Source: Glycomyces sp. YM15
Lineage (GTDB): Bacteria > Actinomycetota > Actinomycetes > Mycobacteriales > Micromonosporaceae
Direction of reading: 5' to 3'
DNA length: 64,000 nt
NCBI RefSeq assembly: GCF_016918015.1
Contig: NZ_JAERMK010000001.1
Location: forward strand, 450,805 to 514,804
Shown here: piece by piece, positions 17,376 through 25,671 of the stretch
How the letters are laid out: every line of letters begins with the position of its first letter
How positions within the stretch are numbered: the first letter of the stretch is position 1
The notes under the pieces: generated by a model
What the model was told of the DNA's origin: nothing
What the model saw: only the letters and a program-made list of their open reading frames with translations
Databases searched by the model: none
Position numbers and translations under genes: made by a program

Positions 17376-18254
17376 TTAGAACAGGACGGCGCTGAGCTTG
17401 CGGCGGGCCTTCGCGACGGCGGGGTCGTCGACCCCGGCGACGGTGAACAGCTCGACGAGGCGCTTGCGCAGCCGCTCGCGGTCGTCACCGAAGTTCTTGG
17501 CCGCCAGGGCGATGAGCCGCTCGTAGGCGGCCTCGGCCTGCCCGGAGAGCAGTTGGAGGTCGGCGGCGGCGAGGGCCGCGTCGATGTTGTCCGGGTCGGC
17601 GTCGCTGATGGCGACGGCGTTGTCGGGCAGGGCGCCCACGCGCCGCAGCATCCGGACCTGCGCGATCCCGGCCTCGGCCTCGCCGGACGCCGGGTGGTTC
17701 TTCAGGTACTTGTCGTACGCGGCCTCGGCGGCGTCCAGGTCGCCTTCGACCATGAGGTTCTCGGCGTTGGCGAGCTCGGGGTCGACCGGCTGCGGGACGT
17801 CGAGCCCGGCGGCCTGCGTCACGCGGCCGAGCCACTGGCGCAGGCCCTGCTCGGACTGCGGGCCCTGGAGCAGGTCGAGCGGGCGGCCCTGCGCGAGGGC
17901 GACGACGGCGGGCAGCGACTGCAGTTGGAGCGCGGCGGCGAGCTGCTGGTTCTGCAGCACGTCGGCCTTCGCGAGCACCCACGCGCCGCCGGCCTCGGCG
18001 GCGAGCCGCTGCAGGAGGTCGCGCACCTGGAGGCTCTCGGGCACCTGGTCGGCCCAGAAGGCGACGATGACGAGGGCGTCGAGGGAGCGCTCGAGCACTT
18101 CGCTCTGCACGGTCGCGTCGGTGACGTCGATCGCGAGGACGCCGCTGCCGGGGAGGCCGCCCTGCTGCGCCTGCGCGGCCTGCTGCTGCGCGGCGGCCGC
18201 GAGGGTGCTGAGGTCGACGCCTCCGGAGAATCGTGACGGTACCTGGTCGCTCAT
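17376..18254 (-). CDS. CnoX/YbbN-like co-chaperone, thioredoxin fold plus TPR
   Basis: The protein has 292 residues. The N-terminal thioredoxin-like domain (about residues 40-150) has VAFWADQVPESLQV where thioredoxins carry WCxxC, so both redox cysteines are missing. It is followed by tetratricopeptide-like helices (about 160-290, NLMVEGDLDAAEAAYDKYLK and EAAYERLIALAAK). YbbN/CnoX proteins hold unfolded substrates for GroEL or DnaK; the actinobacterial versions commonly lack CxxC, so a chaperone-holdase rather than redox role is likely. It is 19 bases downstream of rnhA and may be cotranscribed with it. Confidence 0.88.
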   Translation of the reverse strand: MSDQVPSRFSGGVDLSTLAAAAQQQAAQAQQGGLPGSGVLAIDVTDATVQSEVLERSLDALVIVAFWADQVPESLQVRDLLQRLAAEAGGAWVLAKADVLQNQQLAAALQLQSLPAVVALAQGRPLDLLQGPQSEQGLRQWLGRVTQAAGLDVPQPVDPELANAENLMVEGDLDAAEAAYDKYLKNHPASGEAEAGIAQVRMLRRVGALPDNAVAISDADPDNIDAALAAADLQLLSGQAEAAYERLIALAAKNFGDDRERLRKRLVELFTVAGVDDPAVAKARRKLSAVLF

Positions 18255-18273
18255 GATGGTGATTGTTCCATTC

Positions 18274-18792
18274 TCATCGTGACTCGGGAGCGGGGGCCGG
18301 ACGCAGTGTGGGGCGTGCGGCCATCGGGAATAAGCGTCCTGCGGCCTCGTCGCGGCCCTTGCAGGCGAGGCGGTCGGCGCGTTCGTTGCCCGGATCGCCC
18401 GCGTGGCCCTTGACCCAGCGCCAGTCGACGGTGTGCCTGGCGGCGGCCTCGTCGAGGCGGCGCCACAGGTCGGCGTTCTTGACCGGCTCCTTCTTGGAGT
18501 TGATCCAGCCGTTGCGCTTCCAGCCGTTCATCCAGGACGTGATGCCGTTGCGCACGTACGAGGAGTCGGTGTAGAGCACGACGTCCATGGGGCGTTTGAG
18601 GGTCTCGAGGGCCTGGATGGCGGCCATGAGCTCCATGCGGTTGTTCGTGGTGGCCTTCTCGGAGCCGTACAGCTCCTTCTCGTGCTCGCCCCACTGGTAG
18701 TAGACACCCCAGCCTCCCGGGCCGGGGTTGCCGGAGCACGCCCCGTCGGTGTAGATGACGGCGGTGTCCTCGTTCGCGTCCGTTTTCGGCAT
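18274..18792 (-). CDS. rnhA: Ribonuclease HI
   Basis: The protein has 172 residues and degrades the RNA strand of RNA-DNA hybrids. The full catalytic set is visible: [16 protein letters not shown] (Asp 15 region), [10 protein letters not shown] (Glu), [12 protein letters not shown] (Asp) and [17 protein letters not shown] (His and Asp). A proline/arginine-rich tail of about 25 residues follows the conserved domain. It starts 10 bases after the GDT1-family gene stops, so the two probably share a transcript that begins with the manganese riboswitch. Confidence 0.95.
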   Translation of the reverse strand: MPKTDANEDTAVIYTDGACSGNPGPGGWGVYYQWGEHEKELYGSEKATTNNRMELMAAIQALETLKRPMDVVLYTDSSYVRNGITSWMNGWKRNGWINSKKEPVKNADLWRRLDEAAARHTVDWRWVKGHAGDPGNERADRLACKGRDEAAGRLFPMAARPTLRPAPAPESR

Positions 18793-18802
18793 GACCGCCA
18801 GC

Positions 18803-19390
18803 TTAGTCCGCGAGCGCGGTGACGGCCTCGACGCCCAGCAGGACGCCGATCACGAGGAACAGCCCGGAGGAGACGTACCTGATGATGTTCTCGGGGATGC
18901 GCTTGGCGACCCAGGCGCCGGCGACGACCGCGAGGAGGTCGGCGGCGAGCATGCCGGCGGTGCCGCCGGTCCAGACGCCCCAGGGGTTGTAGCTCGAGCC
19001 CATGCCCATCGCGATGAGCATGGTCTTGTCGCCGAATTCGGCGAGGAACATGGCGGTGACGATGGTGAGCAGGCCGGTGCGGCGCTCCTTGACGGGGCCG
19101 ACGTCCTCGTCGTCGTCGCGTTCGGGTTTGAGGCCCCAGAGGCCGAAGCCGATGAACATGACCGCGGCGGCGAGGCGGATCCAGTCGGCGGGGAGGAGGT
19201 TCCCGACCGCGGCGCCGACACCGACGGAGAGGCCGATGAGGGCGCCGATGGCGATCACGAGGCCGAGGATGACGGTGCGCATCCGGTATTTCGTGGCGAA
19301 CGTCAGCGCCATGAGCTGGCTCTTGTCGCCCATCTCGCCGAGGAAGACGGCGCCGAAGGCGATGCCGGCGGCGATGAAGAGTGCGTCCAT
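18803..19390 (-). CDS. GDT1/TMEM165 family cation exporter (MneA type)
   Basis: The protein has 195 residues and six membrane helices in two inverted repeats. Each repeat bears the family signature: [14 protein letters not shown] (about 16-29) and [14 protein letters not shown] (about 112-125). Family members exchange Mn2+ or Ca2+ for protons and protect against manganese excess. The acidic loop [10 protein letters not shown] lies between the halves. The gene follows a yybP-ykoY riboswitch, which senses Mn2+, so manganese export is the best prediction. It is upstream of rnhA in a likely operon. Confidence 0.93.
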   Translation of the reverse strand: MDALFIAAGIAFGAVFLGEMGDKSQLMALTFATKYRMRTVILGLVIAIGALIGLSVGVGAAVGNLLPADWIRLAAAVMFIGFGLWGLKPERDDDEDVGPVKERRTGLLTIVTAMFLAEFGDKTMLIAMGMGSSYNPWGVWTGGTAGMLAADLLAVVAGAWVAKRIPENIIRYVSSGLFLVIGVLLGVEAVTALAD

Positions 19391-19399
19391 TGGGGTGAT

Positions 19400-19560
19400 C
19401 TCCCGGAGTTCACGCCGGGAGGAGGGCAGTCGCGGACCTCGACCCGGCCGTACGGCCTTGGTCGAAGGTCTCGCTCGCCCCGGAGACCGAGGCCGTGCGG
19501 CCGGGCCACCCGGAGGAAGCCAGTATGTCGACCGCAGCGTTGGGAGCTACTCCCCTTCTG
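19400..19560 (-). promoter_or_regulatory. yybP-ykoY (Mn2+) riboswitch
   Basis: On the minus strand the conserved elements appear in order: GGGGAGTAGCTCCC (19555-19542), CATACTGGC (19527-19519) and GAGCGAGACCTTCG (19476-19463). These are the core Mn2+-binding motifs of the yybP-ykoY class. Downstream, CTCCCGG (19421-19415) can pair with CCGGGAG (19406-19400), which contains the GGGAG ribosome site of the exporter gene. The left arm overlaps the CCCTCCTCCC needed to close the aptamer base, so the two folds exclude each other. This predicts that Mn2+ binding frees the ribosome site and turns translation on. Confidence 0.87.
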
Positions 19561-19625
19561 CGCTGGCAAGTGTACGCGCGGGCCCGCCGCGTGGGCGACG
19601 GGTCCGGGCGTGACGTGCGCCGCGG

Positions 19626-20861
19626 TCACGCGGAGGTCGAGGCGGCCTCCTTGGCGGCGTTCGGTTCCGGGGCGCGGTCGTTGAAGAGGCGGCGCAGGGT
19701 GAGCGGTCCGGCGAACGCGGCGAAGGCGGCGAGCACGGTGGGGACGAGGAGCCCGGTCGTGATGCTGGTGGCCTCGGCGATGTAGCCGATGGCGGCCGGG
19801 CCGATGAGCAGCCCGGTGGAGCCGGACATCGAGATGAGGGCGACGTTGGAGGGCGTGCCTCCGGCTTGGCCGATGGCGCTGAACAGGACCGGGACGATGA
19901 TCGCGATGCCGCTGCCCGCGAGGAGCCAGCCCGCCCAGGCGAGGGGGAGACCGCCGGTCGTGGCCGATAGCAGGACGAGGACGTACCCGGCGGTGGCCAG
20001 GGTGCCGGCCCACAGGAGGGTGGGGCCGGGGCCGAGCTTCGCGCGGATGGGGTCGCCGAAGAGCCGGAAGACGGTCATGGCGACGGCGAAGACGGTGTAC
20101 GAGAGGGGCGCGAGGGCGTCTTCGGCTTCGAGGACGTTGGCGGCGTGGAGGTTCGCCCAGTCGATCGCGCCGGACTCGATGAGGTGCCCGCCGAGACCGA
20201 GCACGAACAGGGCCGCGAGCAGCAGCGCGCCGATGCGGCGGACGGGGGCTCCGCTGCCGCCGCCGGAGTGGTCTCGACCCGGGGGCGGCAGCAGCGGACG
20301 TGTGAAGGCGGCCATGGCGACCGCGCTGATGAGGGCGACGGCGATGAGCACGGTCTGGCCGCCGGCGCCGATGCCGAGGGCGACCGCGGTGGCGGCGCCC
20401 GCGAGGGCGCTGCCGAGGCTCCAGAGGCCGTGGAAGGCGGAGATGATCGGGCGCCCGTAGCGCTGTTCGAGTTCGACCGAGTGGGCGTTGATGCCGACTT
20501 CGATGAAGCCGACGCCCACGCCGTAGAGGGCGGCGGAGGCGAGCAGGGTGGTGTAGTTCGGGGCGAGGGCGGGCGCGATGAGCACGAGCTGCGTGGCGGG
20601 GGCGGTCCACAGCAGCAGCCTGCGGCTGGTCACGCGGTCGGCGATGCGGCCGGCGAGGACCATCGAGCCGAGACCGACGAGCTGGATGAGCAGGAGCGCG
20701 GTGCCGAGTTTCGCCTCCCCGAGGCCGAGGCGGGCGTCGATGCCGGGCAGCGAGGCGGCCCAGGCGCCCATGACGAATCCGGAGGTGGCGAAGGCGCCGT
20801 GAAGGCCGATGCGGGCACGGCGCAGGGCGAGCGGGTCCTGGGTGTTCGTTGCGGTGGGCAC
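19626..20861 (-). CDS. MFS transporter
   Basis: The protein has 411 residues and twelve predicted membrane helices, with the GRIADRVTSRRLL loop between helices 2 and 3 as the major-facilitator signature. The GFIEVGINAHSVELEQRYGR segment in helix 5 and its loop resembles the sugar/YbjJ-like branch. I chose GTG 20861, with AAGGA upstream, because a longer frame would run through the operators. It is divergent from a ROK regulator and shares palindromic sites with it, which suggests a sugar or sugar-derivative substrate. The substrate cannot be read from the sequence. Confidence 0.88.
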   Translation of the reverse strand: MPTATNTQDPLALRRARIGLHGAFATSGFVMGAWAASLPGIDARLGLGEAKLGTALLLIQLVGLGSMVLAGRIADRVTSRRLLLWTAPATQLVLIAPALAPNYTTLLASAALYGVGVGFIEVGINAHSVELEQRYGRPIISAFHGLWSLGSALAGAATAVALGIGAGGQTVLIAVALISAVAMAAFTRPLLPPPGRDHSGGGSGAPVRRIGALLLAALFVLGLGGHLIESGAIDWANLHAANVLEAEDALAPLSYTVFAVAMTVFRLFGDPIRAKLGPGPTLLWAGTLATAGYVLVLLSATTGGLPLAWAGWLLAGSGIAIIVPVLFSAIGQAGGTPSNVALISMSGSTGLLIGPAAIGYIAEATSITTGLLVPTVLAAFAAFAGPLTLRRLFNDRAPEPNAAKEAASTSA

Positions 20862-20916
20862 AGCCGTTGGGGTCCTTGCGGTCTCGGGGAAGCGAGCCCG
20901 GTGACGACCCGCCCAG

Positions 20917-20939
20917 TTATGTTCTTGGTACGAACATAA
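20917..20939. promoter_or_regulatory. Palindromic operator, site 1
   Basis: A perfect inverted repeat, TTATGTTC, 7 bases, GAACATAA, lies in the divergent gap between the MFS and ROK genes. It is the likely binding site of the ROK protein at 21014. Confidence 0.7.
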
Positions 20940-20964
20940 CAAGGTCGCACGAGCGCCGTCAAGG

Positions 20965-20987
20965 TTTATGTTCAAGCCGAACACAAA
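20965..20987. promoter_or_regulatory. Palindromic operator, site 2
   Basis: TTTATGTTC, 5 bases, GAACACAAA: a near-perfect repeat of site 1 with one mismatch and a spacer shorter by two. It covers the expected -35 position of the ROK promoter, so autorepression is likely. Confidence 0.65.
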
Positions 20988-21001
20988 AATTTTGGAGCTG
21001 G

Positions 21002-21007
21002 CATAAT
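21002..21007 (+). promoter_or_regulatory. -10 element of a leaderless ROK transcript
   Basis: CATAAT at 21002-21007 lies 6 bases before ATG 21014, so transcription would start at the start codon itself. No ribosome site is present. The -35 region is poor and lies within operator site 2. Confidence 0.5.
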
Positions 21008-21013
21008 CCCTGC

Positions 21014-22183
21014 ATGCCCCAGACGATGACCAGCGCCGACCTCCGCATCCGCAACCAGGTCCGACTGCTGCGCGCCGTCCACGACGCCGCCGAGCCCTTC
21101 ACCCGGGCCGAAGCCGCCCGCCTCCTCGGCATCGGCCGCAACACCGCCGCCGCCCTCGTCGGCGAACTCGAGCAGGCCCGCCTGCTCCACGAGATCCCGG
21201 CCGAGACGAGCGGTCGCGGCCGGCCCACGACCCTGCTCGTCCCGCATCCCGAAGGACCCCTGGCGTTCGCGGTCGACTTCCGCGAGGACACCTGGACCCT
21301 CGCCGCCGTCGAACTCGGTGGCGCGATCACGGAACTCGAGACCGGCGAGCACGACCGCACCCCGAACGCCTTCGCGGAGATCCGCACGGCCGTGGCCCGG
21401 CACGAGACCCCGCGGCTGGCAGTGCTCGGCTTCGCCACCTCGGGGCCGATCCGCGACGGCCACAGGCTCCACATCTCTCATCTCGGCTGGGACGAAGTCG
21501 AACTCGACGAGCTCATCGGCCCCGACTGGCCGCGAACCGTGATCGACAACGACGCCCGGCTGGCGGGCCTCGCGGAGGCGAGGCGGGGAGCGTTGCGCGG
21601 CATGGGAACCGCGTTGCACTTCCACATCGACTTCGACATCGGCGGTACCCTGCTGCTCGCCGGCGACGCCCAACGCGGCGGCCACAACACCGCCGGCGAG
21701 TTCGGCCACATGCCGCTGAGCGGATCGCCGCTGCAGTGCATGTGCGGCGTGCAAGGGTGCTGGAGCCTCGACGTGGGGGCGAACGCGCTCATCCGAAGGT
21801 TCGGGGAGACGCCGGGCTACGGGGCGGGCAGGGAGCTCGCGCAGGAGGTCGTGCGCCGGGCCGAAGCCGGAGAGTCCGAGGCCGGTTCGGCGCTGGACGA
21901 CAACGCGGCCGCGCTCGGGAAGGGCCTGGGTGCGCTGGCGAACGCGCTCGACCCGGAGGCGATCAGCCTCTCAGGACTCGGCGTGGACCTGATCCGCATG
22001 CGACGCGAGGTGATCGAAACGCATTGCGCCCGAGCCCTGATGGAGTTCCGTCGGAATGAACCGCCGACGATCACGGCCGGCAGGCTGGGAGAGGCCGGCC
22101 CGCTGCGTGGTGCGGCGGAGGTCGCCTGGGACGCCATCCTCAACGCCGACTGGGTGAAGGCCCGCCTCGCGAGCAGGCGCTGA
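21014..22183 (+). CDS. ROK family transcriptional regulator
   Basis: The protein has 389 residues. An N-terminal helix-turn-helix (FTRAEAARLLGIGRNTAAAL, about 26-45) is followed by a ROK domain. It contains the HFHIDFDIGGTLLLAGDAQRG segment, GEFGHMP and the zinc motif CMCGVQGCWS (about 239-248). The zinc motif is intact here, unlike the ROK gene at 979. It is divergent from the MFS transporter, with two palindromic sites in between, and probably represses both genes. A short stem (22213-22232) after the stop may be a terminator. Confidence 0.9.
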   Translation: MPQTMTSADLRIRNQVRLLRAVHDAAEPFTRAEAARLLGIGRNTAAALVGELEQARLLHEIPAETSGRGRPTTLLVPHPEGPLAFAVDFREDTWTLAAVELGGAITELETGEHDRTPNAFAEIRTAVARHETPRLAVLGFATSGPIRDGHRLHISHLGWDEVELDELIGPDWPRTVIDNDARLAGLAEARRGALRGMGTALHFHIDFDIGGTLLLAGDAQRGGHNTAGEFGHMPLSGSPLQCMCGVQGCWSLDVGANALIRRFGETPGYGAGRELAQEVVRRAEAGESEAGSALDDNAAALGKGLGALANALDPEAISLSGLGVDLIRMRREVIETHCARALMEFRRNEPPTITAGRLGEAGPLRGAAEVAWDAILNADWVKARLASRR

Positions 22184-22572
22184 CCGGACTGAGCGGGGCT
22201 GCACTTCCGCAGGTCAGGTGTTGCCGCCTGACACTCGTGCTTCCGGTTGAGCCCTACGAGCGTCAGCACTAGGGAGGTCCAGGCCGGCGAACCGTCCGGA
22301 ACCCCCACCCTCCCAGAAGGGGACCCGGTGGCCACCATGGCGGGCGGGTGCGACAGCAACCGGCCGCAGAGGACGGCGCGAGCGCGGAATCCACTCGGAA
22401 GAGTGCAACGTCGACCGCGGGTGAGCGAGGCGGTTCGGGCGGTCGTGGCGGCGCTCGTCCGCTGCCGAAAGGCGGATGCCGCCCGGGCGATTATCGGTAC
22501 GAGGACCGATGTGCGGCAAGGGGTCGGGGACGCAGGCTGGACCGCACGCCTACGTCCCTGAGGAGTCCGAAC
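22184..22572. other. Gap of 389 bases without a confident gene
   Basis: It holds a 6-base stem (22213-22232) near the ROK stop and the AGGAG site at 22561-22565 for the next gene. A 46-codon frame from GTG 22421 to TGA 22561 has a helix-like composition but no ribosome site, so I do not call it. No riboswitch-like motif was seen. Confidence 0.4.
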
Positions 22573-23424
22573 ATGGTCCAGACGCTGTCCCCGCCGCGTC
22601 GCCGCCCGCTTGTCAGCCTGATCGCCGCGCGGCCGCTGCTGAGCTTCTTCGTCCTGTCGTTCATACCGTCGTTCGCGTATGAGCTGGTCTGCATCTTCGT
22701 GCTGCGGCTGCCGTTGGTGCCCTGGATGTTCGCGGCGCCGTTCATCGGGCCGTTCGCAGCGGCCTTCGCCGTCACGGCGGCCACCGAAGGACGCGCCGGC
22801 GTGCGCGGCCTTCTACGCGACCTCGTCCGCTGGCGGGTGGCCCCGCGCTGGTATGCCGCGGCCGCGCTCGGCCTGCCCGCGCTGCTGATGCTGTGCGTCC
22901 TCCCGCTGCCCGGGGCCGCGGCGGCGTTCCAGCCCGATCCCGGAGCCCTGGGCGGATGGGCGTTCGCCTTCGTCCTCGTGCTCGTCGTCGGCGGGCCGCT
23001 CGGGGAGGAGCCCGGGTGGCGGAACTTCGCCACACCGCGGCTCCAGGAGCGGTTCGGGCCGGTCCTCGGCACGCTCGTGCTCGGGCTGCTGTGGGGCCTG
23101 TGGCACCTGCCGCTGTTCCTGATCGAGGGCTACAACCACGCCGGGAGCGACCTCGCCTCCACGGTCGTCCCGTACCTGGTGTTCCTCGGCTTCACGGTCG
23201 CGATCGCGTACCTGTTCACCTGGTTGTACAACCGCAGCGACGGCAGCGGGCCGATCGCGATCATCGCGCACACGTTCTGCAACGTGTCGCTGCTGCCGGT
23301 GCTGTTCCCCGGCGTGGAGAACGACCTCCGCTACGAGGGCGTGCAGCTTGCGGCGTTCACGATCCTCGCCGTCGTCCTGGTCGCCGCGACACGCGGGCGC
23401 CTGGGGTGGCGCGGGCCCCGATAG
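22573..23424 (+). CDS. CPBP family intramembrane metalloprotease
   Basis: The protein has 283 residues and about eight membrane helices. The CPBP (Abi/CAAX-like) motifs are present: GEEPGWRNFATP (EExxxR, about 138-149), a WHLPLFLIEG histidine (about 177) and IIAHTFCNVS (HxxxN, about 235). Family members cleave within membranes or process prenylated or peptide substrates. Bacterial ones are linked to bacteriocin immunity, but the substrate here is unknown. AGGAG 7 bases before ATG 22573 fixes the start. It is monocistronic and convergent with araA. Confidence 0.9.
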   Translation: MVQTLSPPRRRPLVSLIAARPLLSFFVLSFIPSFAYELVCIFVLRLPLVPWMFAAPFIGPFAAAFAVTAATEGRAGVRGLLRDLVRWRVAPRWYAAAALGLPALLMLCVLPLPGAAAAFQPDPGALGGWAFAFVLVLVVGGPLGEEPGWRNFATPRLQERFGPVLGTLVLGLLWGLWHLPLFLIEGYNHAGSDLASTVVPYLVFLGFTVAIAYLFTWLYNRSDGSGPIAIIAHTFCNVSLLPVLFPGVENDLRYEGVQLAAFTILAVVLVAATRGRLGWRGPR

Positions 23425-23430
23425 GGAAAA

Positions 23431-23455
23431 GGGCGGGCCGAAAACGGGCCCGCCC
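23431..23455. terminator. Bidirectional hairpin terminator
   Basis: GGGCGGGCC (23431-23439) pairs with GGCCCGCCC (23447-23455). It lies between the convergent CPBP and araA genes, with short A- and T-rich runs on either side. Confidence 0.85.
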
Positions 23456-23481
23456 CTCGTCGTTTTGTCTTGCGTCGCTTG

Positions 23482-24978
23482 CTAGATGCCGCCCTCGAGG
23501 TGGTGGTAGACCTGGTTCCAGCGGAGTTCCTGCTTGAACTCGCGGGCGTTGGTGCCCTCGCCGATCACGACCAGCTCGATGCCGGCGATCTCGGCGAAGT
23601 CCTCCAGGACCTCGCGGCCGTACGCCTGCGTGAACGAGGTGTGGTGCGGCCCGCCCGCGGTCAGCCAGGACTCGGCGGAGGTCTGGAGATCCGGCAGCGG
23701 CTCCCACACGGCCCGCGCCACCGGCAGGTTCGGCAGGTCCTCGTCGGGTTCGACGGTGTTGACCTCGTTGGCCACCAAGCGCAGCCGGGTACCGAGGTCC
23801 ATCATGCCCACGCAGATCGCCGGGCCGGGCGGAGCGGTGAAGACCAGGCGCACCGGGTCCTCCTTGCCGCCGATGCCGAGCGGGTGGATCTCCGCCTTCG
23901 GCTGCTCGGACGCGATCGTCGGGCACACCTCGAGCATGTGCGCGCCGAGGATCTGCGGGGACTCGGCGCCCAGGTTGTAGGTGTAGTCCTCCATGAAGGA
24001 CGTGCCGCCCTCGAGGCCCGTGGCCATGACCTTCATGAGGCGCACCAGGATCGAGGTCTTCCAGTCGCCTTCGCCGCCGAAGCCGTAGCCGTCGGCCATG
24101 AGGCGCTGCACCGCGATGCCCGGGAGCTGCTTGAGCGTGCCCAGGTCCTCGAAGGTGTCGGTGAACGCCTTCGCGCCGTGCTCCTCCAGGACCGAGCGCA
24201 GCGCCAGCTCGATGCGGGCCGCGTCGCGCAGCGACTCGTGGCGGTCGCCGCCGGCGCGCAGCTCGGGCACCACGTCGTAGTCGGTCTCGTAGACCTGCAC
24301 GAGGTCGTCGACGGCCTTGTCCTCGATGGTCGCGACGCGCTCGGCGAGCTCGTTCACGCCGTAGGTGTTCACCTCGACGCCGAGGCGGATCTGCGCCTCG
24401 GTCTTGTCGCCCTCGGTCACGCCGACGTACCGCATGTTGTCGCCGAAGCGGATCAGCTTGAGGTTCTGGGCCTCGTTCCAGCCCAGCGCGGCACGCGCCC
24501 AGTTGCCCACGCGCTGCTGGACCTGCTCGTCGGCCCAGTGGCCCACGACGGTCTTGCGGCGGTGGCGCATGCGGGTGAGCATGTACCCGAACTCGCGGTC
24601 GCCGTGGGCGGCCTGGTTCAGGTTCATGAAGTCCATGTCGATGTCGGCCCACGGCAGGTCGCGGTTGTGCTGCGTGTGCAGGTGCAGCAGCGGCTTCTGG
24701 AGCACGCCGAGCCCGGAGATCCACATCTTCGAGGGCGAGAACGTGTGCATCCAGGCGATCACGCCGATGCACGAGTCCGAGGCGTTGGCCTCCAGCAGCA
24801 CCTTCCGGATCTCGTCGGGCGTGGTCAGGACCGGCTTGGCGACGACCTTGACCGGGATCGCGGCGGCGCCGTCGAGACCGGCGACGATGTCGGCCGAGTT
24901 CTGGGCGACCTGCTCGATGGCCTCGGGCCCGTACAGGTGCTGGCTGCCGGTGACGAACCAGAGTTCCTTGGTTTCCAT
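23482..24978 (-). CDS. araA: L-arabinose isomerase
   Basis: The protein has 498 residues, the standard length, and converts L-arabinose to L-ribulose. The start [20 protein letters not shown] is typical. The metal-site and catalytic segments include [13 protein letters not shown] (Glu, about 305-317), FMEDYTYNL (Glu, about 331-339), and the histidines in GAHMLEVCP and [11 protein letters not shown]. It is the last gene of araBDA, 3 bases after araD. The product feeds AraB, and the pathway ends in xylulose-5-phosphate for the pentose phosphate route, to which the transketolase at 32007 belongs. Confidence 0.97.
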   Translation of the reverse strand: METKELWFVTGSQHLYGPEAIEQVAQNSADIVAGLDGAAAIPVKVVAKPVLTTPDEIRKVLLEANASDSCIGVIAWMHTFSPSKMWISGLGVLQKPLLHLHTQHNRDLPWADIDMDFMNLNQAAHGDREFGYMLTRMRHRRKTVVGHWADEQVQQRVGNWARAALGWNEAQNLKLIRFGDNMRYVGVTEGDKTEAQIRLGVEVNTYGVNELAERVATIEDKAVDDLVQVYETDYDVVPELRAGGDRHESLRDAARIELALRSVLEEHGAKAFTDTFEDLGTLKQLPGIAVQRLMADGYGFGGEGDWKTSILVRLMKVMATGLEGGTSFMEDYTYNLGAESPQILGAHMLEVCPTIASEQPKAEIHPLGIGGKEDPVRLVFTAPPGPAICVGMMDLGTRLRLVANEVNTVEPDEDLPNLPVARAVWEPLPDLQTSAESWLTAGGPHHTSFTQAYGREVLEDFAEIAGIELVVIGEGTNAREFKQELRWNQVYHHLEGGI

Positions 24979-24981
24979 TGC

Positions 24982-25671
24982 TTACTGCTCCTTGGGGGAC
25001 GGCTGCTGGCCGTAGACGTTCTGGTAGCGGTCGTAGAGCTTGTCGATGTCCGCCTGCGGGATCGGGACCGGCTCGCCGAGCTGGCGCGAGATGTGGACGG
25101 TGCGGGCCACGTCCTCGGCCATGACGGCGGCCTTCACGGCGGCCTTGGGGTCCTTGCCGATGGTGAACACGCCGTGGTTCTGCATGATGACCGCCGGGGA
25201 GCGGTGGCCCTGCAGGGTCTCCACGATGCCCTTGCCGATGGCGTCGGAGCCGATGCGGGCGAACGGGCCCAGCGGGATCTCGCCGCCGAACTCGTCGGCC
25301 ATCGCCGTGATCACGCACGGGATCGGCTCGGCGCGCGCGGCCCACGCGGTCGCGTACGGGCTGTGCGTGTGGACGACGCCGCCGACCTCGGGCATCCGCT
25401 GGTAGACCACGTTGTGGCTCTCCGCGTCCGAGGACGGCGCGAGCTCGCCGTCGAGGATCTCGCCCTCGAGGTCGGTGACGACCATCAGCTCGGGCTTGAG
25501 GTCGTCGTAGGAGACGCCGCTCGGTTTGATGACGATGAGGTCGGTGCCCGGGACGCGGCCCGAGACGTTCCCGCTCGTCCAGGTCACCAGGCCCCAGCGC
25601 AGGAGCTCGGCGTGCAGATCGCACACCTTGACCTTCATCTCCTCGACGGCCGCAGTCGTCTTGAAGCTCAT
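24982..25671 (-). CDS. araD: L-ribulose-5-phosphate 4-epimerase
   Basis: The protein has 229 residues in the class II aldolase/epimerase fold. Visible motifs are WTSGNVSGR, IVIKPSGVSYDDL, the zinc histidines in VHTHSPYATAWA (about 94-105) and QNHGVFTIGKD (about 163-173), with a serine/aspartate pair SSDAESHNVVY. It turns L-ribulose-5-phosphate into D-xylulose-5-phosphate. ATG 25671 overlaps the araB stop by 4 bases (ATGA), so translation is coupled. Confidence 0.97.
   Translation of the reverse strand: MSFKTTAAVEEMKVKVCDLHAELLRWGLVTWTSGNVSGRVPGTDLIVIKPSGVSYDDLKPELMVVTDLEGEILDGELAPSSDAESHNVVYQRMPEVGGVVHTHSPYATAWAARAEPIPCVITAMADEFGGEIPLGPFARIGSDAIGKGIVETLQGHRSPAVIMQNHGVFTIGKDPKAAVKAAVMAEDVARTVHISRQLGEPVPIPQADIDKLYDRYQNVYGQQPSPKEQ

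Noticed and set aside
22421-22561. A 46-codon ORF between the ROK and CPBP genes
   Set aside because: Helix-like residue pattern, but no ribosome site, no promoter and no recognisable family. Too weak to list as a gene.
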